8,892 nucleotides of DNA from Candidatus Gottesmanbacteria bacterium RIFCSPLOWO2_01_FULL_49_10 (GCA_001781025.1 MFJZ01000037.1:1-8892); one strand, 5' to 3'. Positions 1 through 5,330 are shown, numbered from the stretch's first letter. Numbers and translations are program-made. The notes: generated by a model not told the origin, from the sequence alone.

Positions 1-1
1 C

Positions 2-751
2 ATCCGTTCATACCGAAAAAATATTGTCCGAATCACGACGATACTCTCTGGAAGATCCAAATACGTTATCCGACAGATTGAACGGGATATGGAGCAATCA
101 GCCAAAAGCCTCCGGTTTGAGGAGGCGACGGCACTGCGTCAGGAACTTTTGGAACTTCGAGCCCTGATCACGAGACCATTTGACCCGCACATATTCTCCG
201 ACGAGCGTTTGATCCCGGGAGATAAACATCTGGATCGTCTTGGCGCATTATCCAAATTCCTCAAGAAGTCGCTGCCCGATGTGGGAACCATAATCCGCAT
301 CGAATGTATCGACATCGCCCATATTGGGGGGTCATGGACGACCGGATCACTCGTCGTTTTTACACAAGGCTCACCTGATACCTCGTTGTATCGTCGTTTC
401 CGTATAAAAATGCCCCAAAGCACGCATGACGCCAGTCGGATCCGAGAGATTATCGTACGCCGCATGAAGCACACGGAGTGGGATATGCCCGGGCTCGTGG
501 TCGTTGATGGCGGCAAGCCACAAGTACGGGCGGCCTACGATGCACTGGGCAGCTTGTCTATCCCTATTCCCGTTATCGGGCTCTCCAAGCGCTTCGAAGA
601 AATCATTCTCTTTGACGGCACGAAATTTAACGTTTGCCGGCTTCCCCTTGACAGTCAAGCGCTATTACTCCTTCAGCACCTCCGTGATGAGGCACACCGG
701 TTCGCCCGATCCTACCATACGAAGCTTCGTGCATTGTCGTTTAATGTATGA
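2..751 (+). CDS. uvrC: UvrABC excinuclease subunit C, C-terminal part (5' end outside window)
   Basis: UvrC makes the dual incisions in nucleotide excision repair after UvrA and UvrB have located the lesion. The frame is open from the window edge, so the N-terminal GIY-YIG nuclease domain lies upstream. About 249 residues are visible. A UVR motif that contacts UvrB comes first (FEEATALRQELLELR, near codons 40-54). The RNase H-like endonuclease domain follows, with the first Asp in IECIDIAHIGG, the second in VVVDGGKPQV and the His in LRDEAHRFARSYHTKLR; these match the family's Asp-Asp-His catalytic set. The protein stops about seven residues after YHTKLR, where most UvrC proteins continue into a tandem helix-hairpin-helix DNA-binding domain. 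I found no such domain in another frame downstream, so this looks like a genuinely short form. The family call is secure from the motifs. Confidence 0.95.
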   Translation: MRSYRKNIVRITTILSGRSKYVIRQIERDMEQSAKSLRFEEATALRQELLELRALITRPFDPHIFSDERLIPGDKHLDRLGALSKFLKKSLPDVGTIIRIECIDIAHIGGSWTTGSLVVFTQGSPDTSLYRRFRIKMPQSTHDASRIREIIVRRMKHTEWDMPGLVVVDGGKPQVRAAYDALGSLSIPIPVIGLSKRFEEIILFDGTKFNVCRLPLDSQALLLLQHLRDEAHRFARSYHTKLRALSFNV

Positions 752-773
752 ATGGCTATAGATCCGCAATTGT

Positions 774-803
774 TTGACCTCTCCTTCCTTCATCTGATAC
801 GAT
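774..803 (+). promoter_or_regulatory. Candidate promoter for the PF04020-like gene
   Basis: A -35-like TTGACC (774-779) is followed after 18 bp by TACGAT (798-803), preceded by TG at 795-796 as in an extended -10. Transcription would begin near 810, essentially at the GTG/ATG start of the next gene, implying a leaderless or nearly leaderless message. The call rests on motif matching only. Confidence 0.4.
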
Positions 804-810
804 AAGAGAC

Positions 811-1215
811 GTGATGAAACGGATCGTACGATCTTTTCTTTTCCATGTCTTTGCACTGTGGATGACGAGCCAGCTTACCGCGGGAATCGTCATCCTCGGC
901 AACTGGCAGAGCCTGTTTATTGCGGGTTTTATCCTCTCGGTCCTTGTGTTTCTGGTTCGCCCGCTTTTATCCATATTATTTATCCCTATCAATATCCTCA
1001 CATTTGGACTTCTTTCGTGGGTGGTCAACGTCATCATCTTGTATCTTTTGACCCTCGTCGTTACCGTTGTTGAAGTACACCCGTGGGTGTTTTCTGGTAT
1101 CTCTTGGGCCGGTTTTGTCATTCCCCAGGCTCAAATCGGGTATATCACCTCTCTTGTTATCGCGTCTTTTCTCGTGACCGGTACGGTGCAACTGCTTACC
1201 TGGGTTAATCAGTAA
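811..1215 (+). CDS. Small integral membrane protein, PF04020 (phage holin 4 / YvlD-like) family
   Basis: This protein of 133-134 residues is almost entirely hydrophobic, with about four membrane segments (roughly residues 8-28, 33-57, 61-90 and 105-130). The central stretch VRPLLSILFIPINILTFGLLSWVVNVIILYLL, quoted here in parts as VRPLLSILFIPINILTFG and LLSWVVNVIILYLL, matches the usual layout of the PF04020 family, whose members are about 110-130 residues. The family is named after phage holins, but most chromosomal members have no proven function, and nothing here suggests a prophage. Two adjacent starts are possible, GTG at 811 and ATG at 814. No good Shine-Dalgarno site is present, and a candidate promoter would place the transcript start next to them. 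The gene ends 7 nt before yvcK, so the two are probably co-transcribed. Confidence 0.75.
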   Translation: MMKRIVRSFLFHVFALWMTSQLTAGIVILGNWQSLFIAGFILSVLVFLVRPLLSILFIPINILTFGLLSWVVNVIILYLLTLVVTVVEVHPWVFSGISWAGFVIPQAQIGYITSLVIASFLVTGTVQLLTWVNQ

Positions 1216-1222
1216 TCCCATT

Positions 1223-2260
1223 ATGGTATCTCAGAGGAAAAACGGCACAAAGAAGCACGACCATTTTGTCTGTATTGGGGGGGGAACGGGTACGTTTGTT
1301 GTGCTTCGGGGACTTAAACTCTACCCCAACCGCTTAAGCGCAATTGTGGCTATGAGCGATAGCGGCGGAAGCAATAAACGGATAAGAGACGAATTTGGAC
1401 TTCTTCCGACCTCTGATATACGACAGTGTTTTGTCGCGCTTTCCGAGGATAACACCGGGGGGGCGGGGCTTCTGCGCAAGCTATTCATGTACCGATTTGA
1501 AAAAGGCAATGGTATCTCAGGCATGACATTTGGAAATCTGTTTATGGCGGCACTGACCGAGATCCTCGGTTCCCAGGAAGAAGCGATCCGGCAGACCGGC
1601 AAAGTGCTTCGAACAAAAGGGGCCGTCATCCCCGTGTCCTTCACCGACACAAACCTTATCGCGACGTATGAGGACGGTACGACGGTGTCGGAAGAACACT
1701 TCATTGATGAACCCGCCCACGACGGGACCATCCGAATCCGTCGCGTGTCTCTCAAGCCCGAGGCTCACCCAAATCCCGAAGCTATTGCCGCAATCGATGC
1801 TGCAGACGTCATTGTGTTGGGTCCGGGCGATCTTTATACAAGTCTGATCCCTAACCTTTTGGTCAAAGGAATAGACGATGCACTGAGGCGTACAAAAGCC
1901 CAGATTGTCTATGTCCTGAATCTCATGACGAAGTACGGACAAACGTATGGTTTTTCGGCAGCTGATCACATGAGTGCCCTTGAGACCTACATCGGTAAAT
2001 CCGTCAATATCGTCCTCCTCAACACATCTCGTCTTTCTCCTCAGGCGCTTACCCTTTATGCCAAATTTCACGAATACCCAGTCGTCAATGATTTACCCCG
2101 AAACAGTTACTTTCGCGTGGTGAAGGCTCCCATTTCCGGCAAACAACTTGTACAAAAATCCAAAAGTGATACACTAGTGCGAAGCCTCATACGGCACGAC
2201 AGCGACGCATTGGCAAGAGTCTTGATGCATATCGCAACAACCCAAAGAGGAAAATTATGA
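1223..2260 (+). CDS. yvcK: YvcK/CofD-like protein (gluconeogenesis factor family)
   Basis: YvcK proteins are cytosolic and bind UDP-sugars such as UDP-GlcNAc. In Firmicutes and Actinobacteria they support growth on gluconeogenic carbon sources and normal peptidoglycan synthesis and cell shape. The 345 residues are close to the family's usual length. Visible signatures are the nucleotide-binding loop CIGGGTGTF (residues 17-25), MSDSGGSNKRIRDEFGLLP (near 44-62) with the following TSDIRQC, GMTFGNLFMAALTE (near 99-112), and GPGDLYTSLIPNLLV (near 200-214). The fold is shared with the F420 enzyme CofD, but the SDSGGS and GPGDLYTS motifs favour YvcK. The ATG at 1223 is 7 nt after the upstream gene and has no clear ribosome-binding site, which suggests coupled translation. 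The stop overlaps the secG start by 4 nt. Confidence 0.93.
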   Translation: MVSQRKNGTKKHDHFVCIGGGTGTFVVLRGLKLYPNRLSAIVAMSDSGGSNKRIRDEFGLLPTSDIRQCFVALSEDNTGGAGLLRKLFMYRFEKGNGISGMTFGNLFMAALTEILGSQEEAIRQTGKVLRTKGAVIPVSFTDTNLIATYEDGTTVSEEHFIDEPAHDGTIRIRRVSLKPEAHPNPEAIAAIDAADVIVLGPGDLYTSLIPNLLVKGIDDALRRTKAQIVYVLNLMTKYGQTYGFSAADHMSALETYIGKSVNIVLLNTSRLSPQALTLYAKFHEYPVVNDLPRNSYFRVVKAPISGKQLVQKSKSDTLVRSLIRHDSDALARVLMHIATTQRGKL

Positions 2261-2472
2261 AACTTTTGTTTCTCATACTCCACAGTGTCGTTTCTGTCCT
2301 CTTAGTGACGTTTGTACTCCTTCAGTCGAGTCAAGGGGGTCTAGGAAGCGCGTTTGGCGGCGGGGAGTTTTACCGAACCAAGCGCGGAGCTGAGCGGGTC
2401 ATTTTTACTGCAACGATCGTCACTGCCGTCGCCTTTTTCATCACATCGATTGTCAATCTCATCGCACGCTAA
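2257..2472 (+). CDS. secG: Preprotein translocase subunit SecG
   Basis: SecG is the small non-essential subunit of the SecYEG channel and assists SecA-driven export. The 71 residues have the standard layout: a first membrane helix (about residues 2-22), the conserved loop LLQSSQGGLGSAFGGG (about 22-37), a basic segment YRTKRGAER, and a second helix (about 48-69). The ATG overlaps the yvcK stop (ATGA). An AGAGG at 2246-2250, six bases upstream, is a good ribosome-binding site and fixes the start. A long hairpin follows immediately after the stop. In Actinobacteria secG closes a cluster that also holds uvrC and yvcK, so its position here supports the identification. Confidence 0.93.
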   Translation: MKLLFLILHSVVSVLLVTFVLLQSSQGGLGSAFGGGEFYRTKRGAERVIFTATIVTAVAFFITSIVNLIAR

Positions 2473-2520
2473 GGGCTCGTTCCTAAATAATCCGTACGAT
2501 TATTTAGGATTACGGCCCTT
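2471..2520 (+). terminator. Long hairpin after secG, possible terminator
   Basis: A 12-bp perfect inverted repeat (TCCTAAATAATC at 2481-2492, GATTATTTAGGA at 2498-2509) has a 5-nt loop. It is extended outward by CGT/ACG and AAGGGC/GCCCTT (2471-2476 with 2515-2520) past small bulges, giving about 21 bp in total. Only TTTG follows instead of a real T-tract, so it may stop transcription weakly or protect the 3' end of the mRNA. Confidence 0.55.
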
Positions 2521-2595
2521 TGTGGTGAATCTACCAGCGAAAAAATGTACAAATTATTTTGGAGTTGGGCCTAGGCGTTTCTACCGATCCCCCGT

Positions 2596-3939
2596 ATGGC
2601 CACCACAATACGAAGAGGCAGGTACTACTGGAGACTCATTCGAGAGCTCGCCCACGCGCACACCGCGTGGCTCGTTGTTGGCTTCTTGGTCGGTCTTATT
2701 GGATCGTTCGTATCGGTACGACTATTTCCCTCAGTGCCGTCACAAATGACCCTTCCGACTATACGAACGGCGCTTGTCGGGGATTTTACGTCGAGCGCAT
2801 TGCCTCCCTCTATACAACAGCTTGTAAGTCGTGGTCTTACCCAACTGGATGATGAGGGTTTACCCAAACCTGCGCTTTCGCTCTCATGGCAGGCAACAGA
2901 CAGCGGCAGAACATATGAATTTATCCTCAATCCTCTCTATGTTTGGCATAACGGGAAACCAGTCGATGCAGGAGATGTGAATTATAATATCCGTGATGTC
3001 ACATTCTCCGTAAAAGACAAGACAACATTGCGTGCCAGCCTCAAAGAACCGTTTAGCCCTTTTTTAAGTCTTGTTGCCAAACCGCTCTTTCAGTCGGGGC
3101 TGCGAGGTTTTGGCCCGTATAAAGTCGATACCATTCGCCTGAAGGGGGATTCCGTCCAGTACCTGAAGCTCACAAGCGCCGGCCCCGAGAGGCTACCAGT
3201 TCGGGAGTACCGGTTCTATAAAACAGAGGCGCAGGCAATCACGGCGTTTAAACTTGGGGACATAGACAGGATCGATGAACTCACGAACGCCGATGATCTG
3301 AAGGCAATTTCTCAAGGACAAAAAAAAGAGACCGTACGGTATGATCGCGTGGTCGCGTTGTATTTTAACACGGGCGATCCGTTTGTGAGCGAAAAATCCA
3401 TCCGACAGGCGCTGGCGTATGCCGTTCCGACCTTTCCGGAGGAGCGCGCACGATCTCCCATCAGTATAAAGTCCTGGGGGTATACCGATGAGGTTCGTCT
3501 CTACGATTTCGATGCCGCGCAGGCTAAAAAGCTGTTGACCAAGGCCGGTGTCGCGACGAGATCCGCCACCCTCACCCTGACCACATTCCCCGCATATGTT
3601 GATGTGGCACAGGCTATTGCAAAGAGCTGGACTTCCCTGGGTGTTGCAACGCTCGTCAAAGTCGAAACAAGCGTCACGAGCGGATTTCAAGTGCTCCTGG
3701 GGGCACAAAACATCCCTCCCGATCCGGATCAATACCCCCTCTGGCACCAGACACAAAAACAAACAAACCTCACGGGATACGCTAACGTAAAAATTGACAA
3801 GCTTCTTGAGGACGGACGTCGGGAGCTCGATATTGAAAAAAGGAAAAAAATCTATGCCGACTTTGCCAAACGATTGGTCGAAGACGCTCCGGCGGTTTTC
3901 CTCTACTACCCCAAAACATATACGATCTCAAGGCGCTGA
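2596..3939 (+). CDS. Membrane-anchored ABC-type solute-binding protein, family 5 (peptide/nickel type)
   Basis: The 447-residue protein resembles SBP_bac_5 extracellular binding proteins (DppA/OppA type), which capture peptides or related solutes for an ABC transporter. A basic N-terminus (RRGRYYWR) leads to one hydrophobic helix at about residues 23-45. No lipobox cysteine is visible, so it is probably held by an uncleaved N-terminal anchor. Family features include the early YEFILNPLYVWHNGKPVDAGDV segment (YEFILNPLYVWHNG then KPVDAGDV, near 110-131), RYDRVVALYFNTGDPFVSEK followed by SIRQALAYAV (near 249-278), and the C-terminal pattern KIDKLLEDGRRELDIEKRKK with a terminal AVFLYYP. It is shorter than the common ~530 residues. 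No permease or ATPase gene adjoins it, and the substrate is unknown. The ATG at 2596 is the only sensible start, because an in-frame TAG lies about 25 nt upstream; no Shine-Dalgarno site is seen. Confidence 0.85.
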   Translation: MATTIRRGRYYWRLIRELAHAHTAWLVVGFLVGLIGSFVSVRLFPSVPSQMTLPTIRTALVGDFTSSALPPSIQQLVSRGLTQLDDEGLPKPALSLSWQATDSGRTYEFILNPLYVWHNGKPVDAGDVNYNIRDVTFSVKDKTTLRASLKEPFSPFLSLVAKPLFQSGLRGFGPYKVDTIRLKGDSVQYLKLTSAGPERLPVREYRFYKTEAQAITAFKLGDIDRIDELTNADDLKAISQGQKKETVRYDRVVALYFNTGDPFVSEKSIRQALAYAVPTFPEERARSPISIKSWGYTDEVRLYDFDAAQAKKLLTKAGVATRSATLTLTTFPAYVDVAQAIAKSWTSLGVATLVKVETSVTSGFQVLLGAQNIPPDPDQYPLWHQTQKQTNLTGYANVKIDKLLEDGRRELDIEKRKKIYADFAKRLVEDAPAVFLYYPKTYTISRR

Positions 3940-3949
3940 CCCCGAGCTA

Positions 3950-3958
3950 TGGTATAAT
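3950..3958 (+). promoter_or_regulatory. Extended -10 promoter of the tRNA cluster
   Basis: TGGTATAAT is a perfect TGnTATAAT extended -10 box. It lies just after the solute-binding protein stop and 23 nt before tRNA-Leu(CAG). No convincing -35 is present. Confidence 0.65.
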
Positions 3959-3981
3959 TTCCCCGTCATACGTCGAATCGG

Positions 3982-4063
3982 GCCGAAGTGGCGGAATTGG
4001 TATACGCGTACGCTTCAGGAGCGTATGGGGAAACCCATGGAGGTTCAACTCCTCTCTTCGGCA
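3982..4063 (+). tRNA. tRNA-Leu(CAG)
   Basis: A complete class II cloverleaf. The acceptor strands GCCGAAG and CTTCGGC pair, with discriminator A at 4063. The anticodon arm is TACGC-TTCAGGA-GCGTA with anticodon CAG. A long variable arm follows (TGGGGAAACCCA), then a T-arm with loop TTCAACT. No CCA is encoded. It reads CUG codons and is the first gene of the cluster. Confidence 0.95.
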
Positions 4064-4076
4064 CAAAAGGAAAAAC

Positions 4077-4085
4077 TGATATAAT
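4077..4085 (+). promoter_or_regulatory. Extended -10 promoter upstream of tRNA-Leu(GAG)
   Basis: TGATATAAT matches TGnTATAAT exactly and sits in the 34-nt gap between the two tRNA-Leu genes, 12 nt before the second one. The predicted start would fall near 4092. There is no clear -35. Confidence 0.6.
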
Positions 4086-4097
4086 AAGTTTTCTTGA

Positions 4098-4182
4098 GCG
4101 GACGTGGCGGAATTGGTATACGCGCAGCCTTGAGGAGGCTGTGCCGCAAGGCATGGAGGTTCAACTCCTCTCGTCCGCACCA
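4098..4182 (+). tRNA. tRNA-Leu(GAG), CCA possibly encoded
   Basis: A class II tRNA with acceptor GCGGACG/CGTCCGC and discriminator A (4179). The anticodon arm is CAGCC-TTGAGGA-GGCTG with anticodon GAG. The variable arm is long and the T-loop is TTCAACT. The next three bases are CCA (4180-4182), the only such case in the window, and a broken tRNA-Val-like 5' half starts directly at 4183. It reads CUC/CUU codons. Confidence 0.95.
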
Positions 4183-4224
4183 GGGACGATTAGCTCAACG
4201 GCTAGAGCACCTCGTTTACACCGC
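4183..4224 (+). pseudogene. 5' half of a tRNA-Val(TAC)-like gene (fragment A)
   Basis: The acceptor strand GGGACGA is followed by TT, a full D-arm (AGCTC...GAGC), and an anticodon 5' stem and loop CCTCG-TTTACAC reading UAC. The 3' stem should be CGAGG but becomes CGCGC, and no variable loop or T-arm follows. An intact tRNA-Val(TAC) with a different body begins 18 nt later. A candidate 3' end is at 4395-4411. This could be a decayed gene, or the 5' part of a gene interrupted by an insertion. Confidence 0.7.
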
Positions 4225-4241
4225 GCCTGCCTTAGTGCGAT

Positions 4242-4313
4242 GGATCCGTAGCTCAGTGGTAGAGCGTTCGGCTTACATCCGAAAGGTCAGAGGTTCGATA
4301 CCTCTCGGATCCA
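4242..4313 (+). tRNA. tRNA-Val(TAC)
   Basis: A complete 72-nt cloverleaf with acceptor GGATCCG/CGGATCC and discriminator A. The anticodon arm is TTCGG-CTTACAT-CCGAA with anticodon TAC, and the T-arm is AGAGG-TTCGATA-CCTCT. CCA is not encoded. The leader CTTAGT (4231-4236) can pair with ACTAAG (4313-4318), leaving GCGAT as a bulge. The gene lies between the broken tRNA-Val 5' half and its candidate 3' end. Confidence 0.95.
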
Positions 4314-4339
4314 CTAAGTACGACGGGCAGGTCGAAGGT

Positions 4340-4394
4340 CTGCCGGCAGGCAGAGACGAGGTTCTCAGCCAAAGGCTGATCCGCCTCTGGTGGA
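4340..4394 (+). repeat. Cluster of short palindromes (REP-like)
   Basis: Three hairpin units are strung together: CTGCCGGCAG (4340-4349, perfect), AGCC-AAA-GGCT (4367-4377), and TCCGCC-TCT-GGTGGA (4380-4394, one wobble). It has no coding potential. It occupies the place after tRNA-Val where the other two nested units carry the AAAATTTT repeat. Confidence 0.6.
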
Positions 4395-4411
4395 GAATCC
4401 ACTATCGTCCA
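4395..4411 (+). pseudogene. tRNA 3'-end-like piece, candidate partner of fragment A
   Basis: GAATCCACTATCGTCCA reads like the end of a T-loop, the T-stem 3' strand and an acceptor 3' strand. TCGTCC (4405-4410) is complementary to GGACGA of the fragment A acceptor at 4184-4189; the first base pair is missing. CGAGG, the expected anticodon 3' stem of fragment A, occurs at 4357-4361, but that could be chance. It ends 1 nt before tRNA-Phe. Confidence 0.45.
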
Positions 4412-4412
4412 C

Positions 4413-4485
4413 GCCGAGATGGCCGAGGTAGTCAAGGCGCGTGTCTGAAAAACACGTTATCTGGGTGCAATTCCTAGTCTCGGCA
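4413..4485 (+). tRNA. tRNA-Phe(GAA), unusual body
   Basis: The acceptor GCCGAGA/TCTCGGC pairs fully and has discriminator A. The anticodon arm CGTGT-CTGAAAA-ACACG gives GAA. The variable loop is short (TTAT), so it is class I, but the D-arm GCCGAGGTAGTCAAGGC resembles those of Leu and Ser tRNAs. The T-arm is CTGGG-TGCAATT-CCTAG, with G at position 55 where U (later pseudouridine) is nearly universal. CCA is not encoded. It may be a functional variant, a degenerate gene or a base error. Confidence 0.8.
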
Positions 4486-4519
4486 CCGAACAATTTTAGG
4501 AAAAATTTTCGGTGTAAAC
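4484..4519 (-). repeat. AAAATTTT palindromic repeat, copy R1
   Basis: CACCGAA (4484-4490) pairs with TTCGGTG (4508-4514), enclosing AATTTT/AAAATT, followed by TAAAC. It begins inside the last bases of tRNA-Phe and could serve as its terminator hairpin. It is inverted relative to R2; the two are joined by GTGTAAAC...GTTTACGC around a 16-nt centre. Confidence 0.65.
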
Positions 4520-4535
4520 ACTGAAGATCAAGAGC

Positions 4536-4572
4536 GTTTACGCAGAAAATTTTGTTTTCAAAATTATTCCGC
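4536..4572 (+). repeat. AAAATTTT palindromic repeat, copy R2
   Basis: It starts GTTTACGCAGAAAATTTTG, then TTTT, then CAAAATTATTCCGC. The arm is nearly identical to R5 at 7878. Its 3' edge overlaps the first two bases of tRNA-Gly. With R1 it forms a composite inverted repeat spanning 4484-4572. Confidence 0.7.
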
Positions 4573-4642
4573 GGCGGTAGTTCACCGGTAGAATGTCTCC
4601 TTGCCAAGGAGAAGGTAGCGGGTTCAATTCCCGTCCGCCGCT
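4571..4642 (+). tRNA. tRNA-Gly(GCC)
   Basis: A complete cloverleaf with acceptor GCGGCGG/CCGCCGC and discriminator T (4642). The D-arm is GTTC...GAAT, the anticodon arm TCTCC-TTGCCAA-GGAGA with anticodon GCC, and the T-arm GCGGG-TTCAATT-CCCGT. CCA is not encoded. It reads GGC/GGU codons. Repeat copy R2 abuts its 5' end. Confidence 0.95.
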
Positions 4643-4663
4643 CCCAATTACAGACTTATTATT

Positions 4664-4712
4664 GCCGGGCGGTGTAGCGGTAACACCCCGCATCCGACCA
4701 AAGCTCGGTACG
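4664..4712 (+). pseudogene. 5' half of a tRNA-like gene (fragment B)
   Basis: GCCGGGC could be an acceptor strand, followed by a D-arm-like TGTAGCGGTAACA. The anticodon region is abnormal: CCCCG and CGGGG (4708-4712) enclose a 20-nt insert that itself forms CCGA-CCAAAGC-TCGG. No T-arm follows. Isotype cannot be assigned; ATCCGAC would give CCG, which is uncertain. A TATTAT at 4657-4662 could be a weak -10. Its candidate 3' end is at 4889-4903, beyond tRNA-Gln. Confidence 0.55.
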
Positions 4713-4748
4713 GGGCGAGCGCCTGCCGACACCTGTCCCGCATCGCGC

Positions 4749-4819
4749 TGGGGGATCGTCTAATGGTAGGACAACAGTCTTTGGAGCTGTTCATCCAGGT
4801 CCGAATCCTGGTCCCCCAG
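4749..4819 (+). tRNA. tRNA-Gln(TTG)
   Basis: The acceptor TGGGGGA/TCCCCCA has a U1-A72 pair and discriminator G73, both typical of bacterial tRNA-Gln. The anticodon arm is ACAGT-CTTTGGA-GCTGT with anticodon TTG, and the T-arm is CCAGG-TCCGAAT-CCTGG. CCA is not encoded. Flanking TCCCGCA (4736-4742) and TGCGGGA (4825-4831) are perfect complements that could extend the precursor stem. It lies between fragment B and its candidate 3' end. Confidence 0.94.
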
Positions 4820-4850
4820 CCTGGTGCGGGAGAGCAGGAGTTGCTAGATC

Positions 4851-4888
4851 GTTTACTCCGAAAAATTTGTCTTCAAATTTGTTTGGAG
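4851..4888 (+). repeat. AAAATTTT-type palindromic repeat, copy R3
   Basis: It starts GTTTACTCCGAAAAATTTG, has a TCTT loop, then CAAATTTGTTTGGAG. CTCC/GGAG and AAATTTG/CAAATTT pair. This is a diverged copy of the R family, lying directly against the tRNA 3'-like piece at 4889. Confidence 0.65.
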
Positions 4889-4903
4889 ATCCCTAGCCCG
4901 GCA
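4889..4903 (+). pseudogene. tRNA 3'-end-like piece, candidate partner of fragment B
   Basis: ATCCCTAGCCCGGCA resembles a T-stem 3' strand, acceptor strand and discriminator. GCCCGGC (4896-4902) is the exact complement of the fragment B acceptor GCCGGGC at 4664-4670, with A as discriminator. There is no complete T-arm upstream; repeat R3 occupies that position. Confidence 0.5.
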
Positions 4904-4978
4904 GCACTTCGATTCGCTTCGCTCACTCAGTGCTATAGCTGAAGCGAAGAGATGGTCTCGAGCGAATGGTGAGCGAAG
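4903..4978 (+). repeat. Nested palindromes (REP-like), non-coding
   Basis: AGCACT (4903-4908) pairs with AGTGCT (4929-4934), TTCGCTTC (4913-4920) with GAAGCGAA (4941-4948), and CTTCGCTCAC (4917-4926) with GTGAGCGAAG (4969-4978). These overlapping perfect inverted repeats allow alternative folds. They lead into the decayed GIY-YIG gene. I see no gene here. Confidence 0.6.
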
Positions 4979-5007
4979 TCGAACCAGAGTCGAGAGATAA
5001 TTAGGAC

Positions 5008-5281
5008 ATGTCTTACCCATGTCTCTATCCTTCATACTTCCTCAAATACTCTTTATATTGGCCAGACCAATAATCTTGAAAAACGCCTAGAAGAGCACCA
5101 GGATAAAACCAGTAAATCCGCAAGGTATATCCGCTATTTTGATTCGTTTAAGTTGGTGTATCAAGAAATATATGAAACCAGATTGGAAGTCATGAGAAGA
5201 AAGTTGCAGTTGAAGAAGTGGTCTAAGGCCAAGAAAGAAGCATTAATTTCTGGAAATTTACATTTGCTTAAAAAGATTTAA
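5008..5281 (+). pseudogene. Degraded GIY-YIG endonuclease gene
   Basis: From about 5033 the frame reads TLYIGQTNNLEKRLEEHQ and continues YIRYFDSFKLVYQEIYETRL and RRKLQLKKWSKAKKEALISG, ending at TAA 5279-5281. This is a clear YhbQ/UPF0213-like GIY-YIG domain with the usual IETRLEAMRREKQIKKW-type helix. The expected N-terminal YVYIL strand and an ATG are missing from this frame. An ATG at 5008 in a different frame gives SYFLKYSLYW, in which YFLK may be the displaced first strand. This suggests a small deletion or frameshift near 5040. Intact relatives start with M..YVYIL a few residues before LYIG. It may be a true pseudogene or contain a sequencing indel. Confidence 0.7.
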
Positions 5282-5330
5282 GAAATGCGGTCAAGCGTGA
5301 TAGAATTTGGTTTTGTAGCGGATACGTACT

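Noticed and set aside
811..1215. Phage holin indicating a prophage
   Set aside because: The PF04020 name is historical. No endolysin, integrase or other phage gene is nearby.
4224..4404. Group I intron in tRNA-Val
   Set aside because: The interval is too short and contains a complete tRNA. No recognisable intron core or paired P-regions were seen.
4484..4572. Integron attC sites
   Set aside because: GTTTAC/GTAAAC ends look similar at first, but the GTTRRRY and RYYYAAC core boxes, an integrase and promoterless cassettes are all missing.
4664..4748. T-box leader
   Set aside because: No T-box core sequence, specifier loop or downstream biosynthetic or synthetase gene is present; the D-arm-like shape points to a tRNA fragment.
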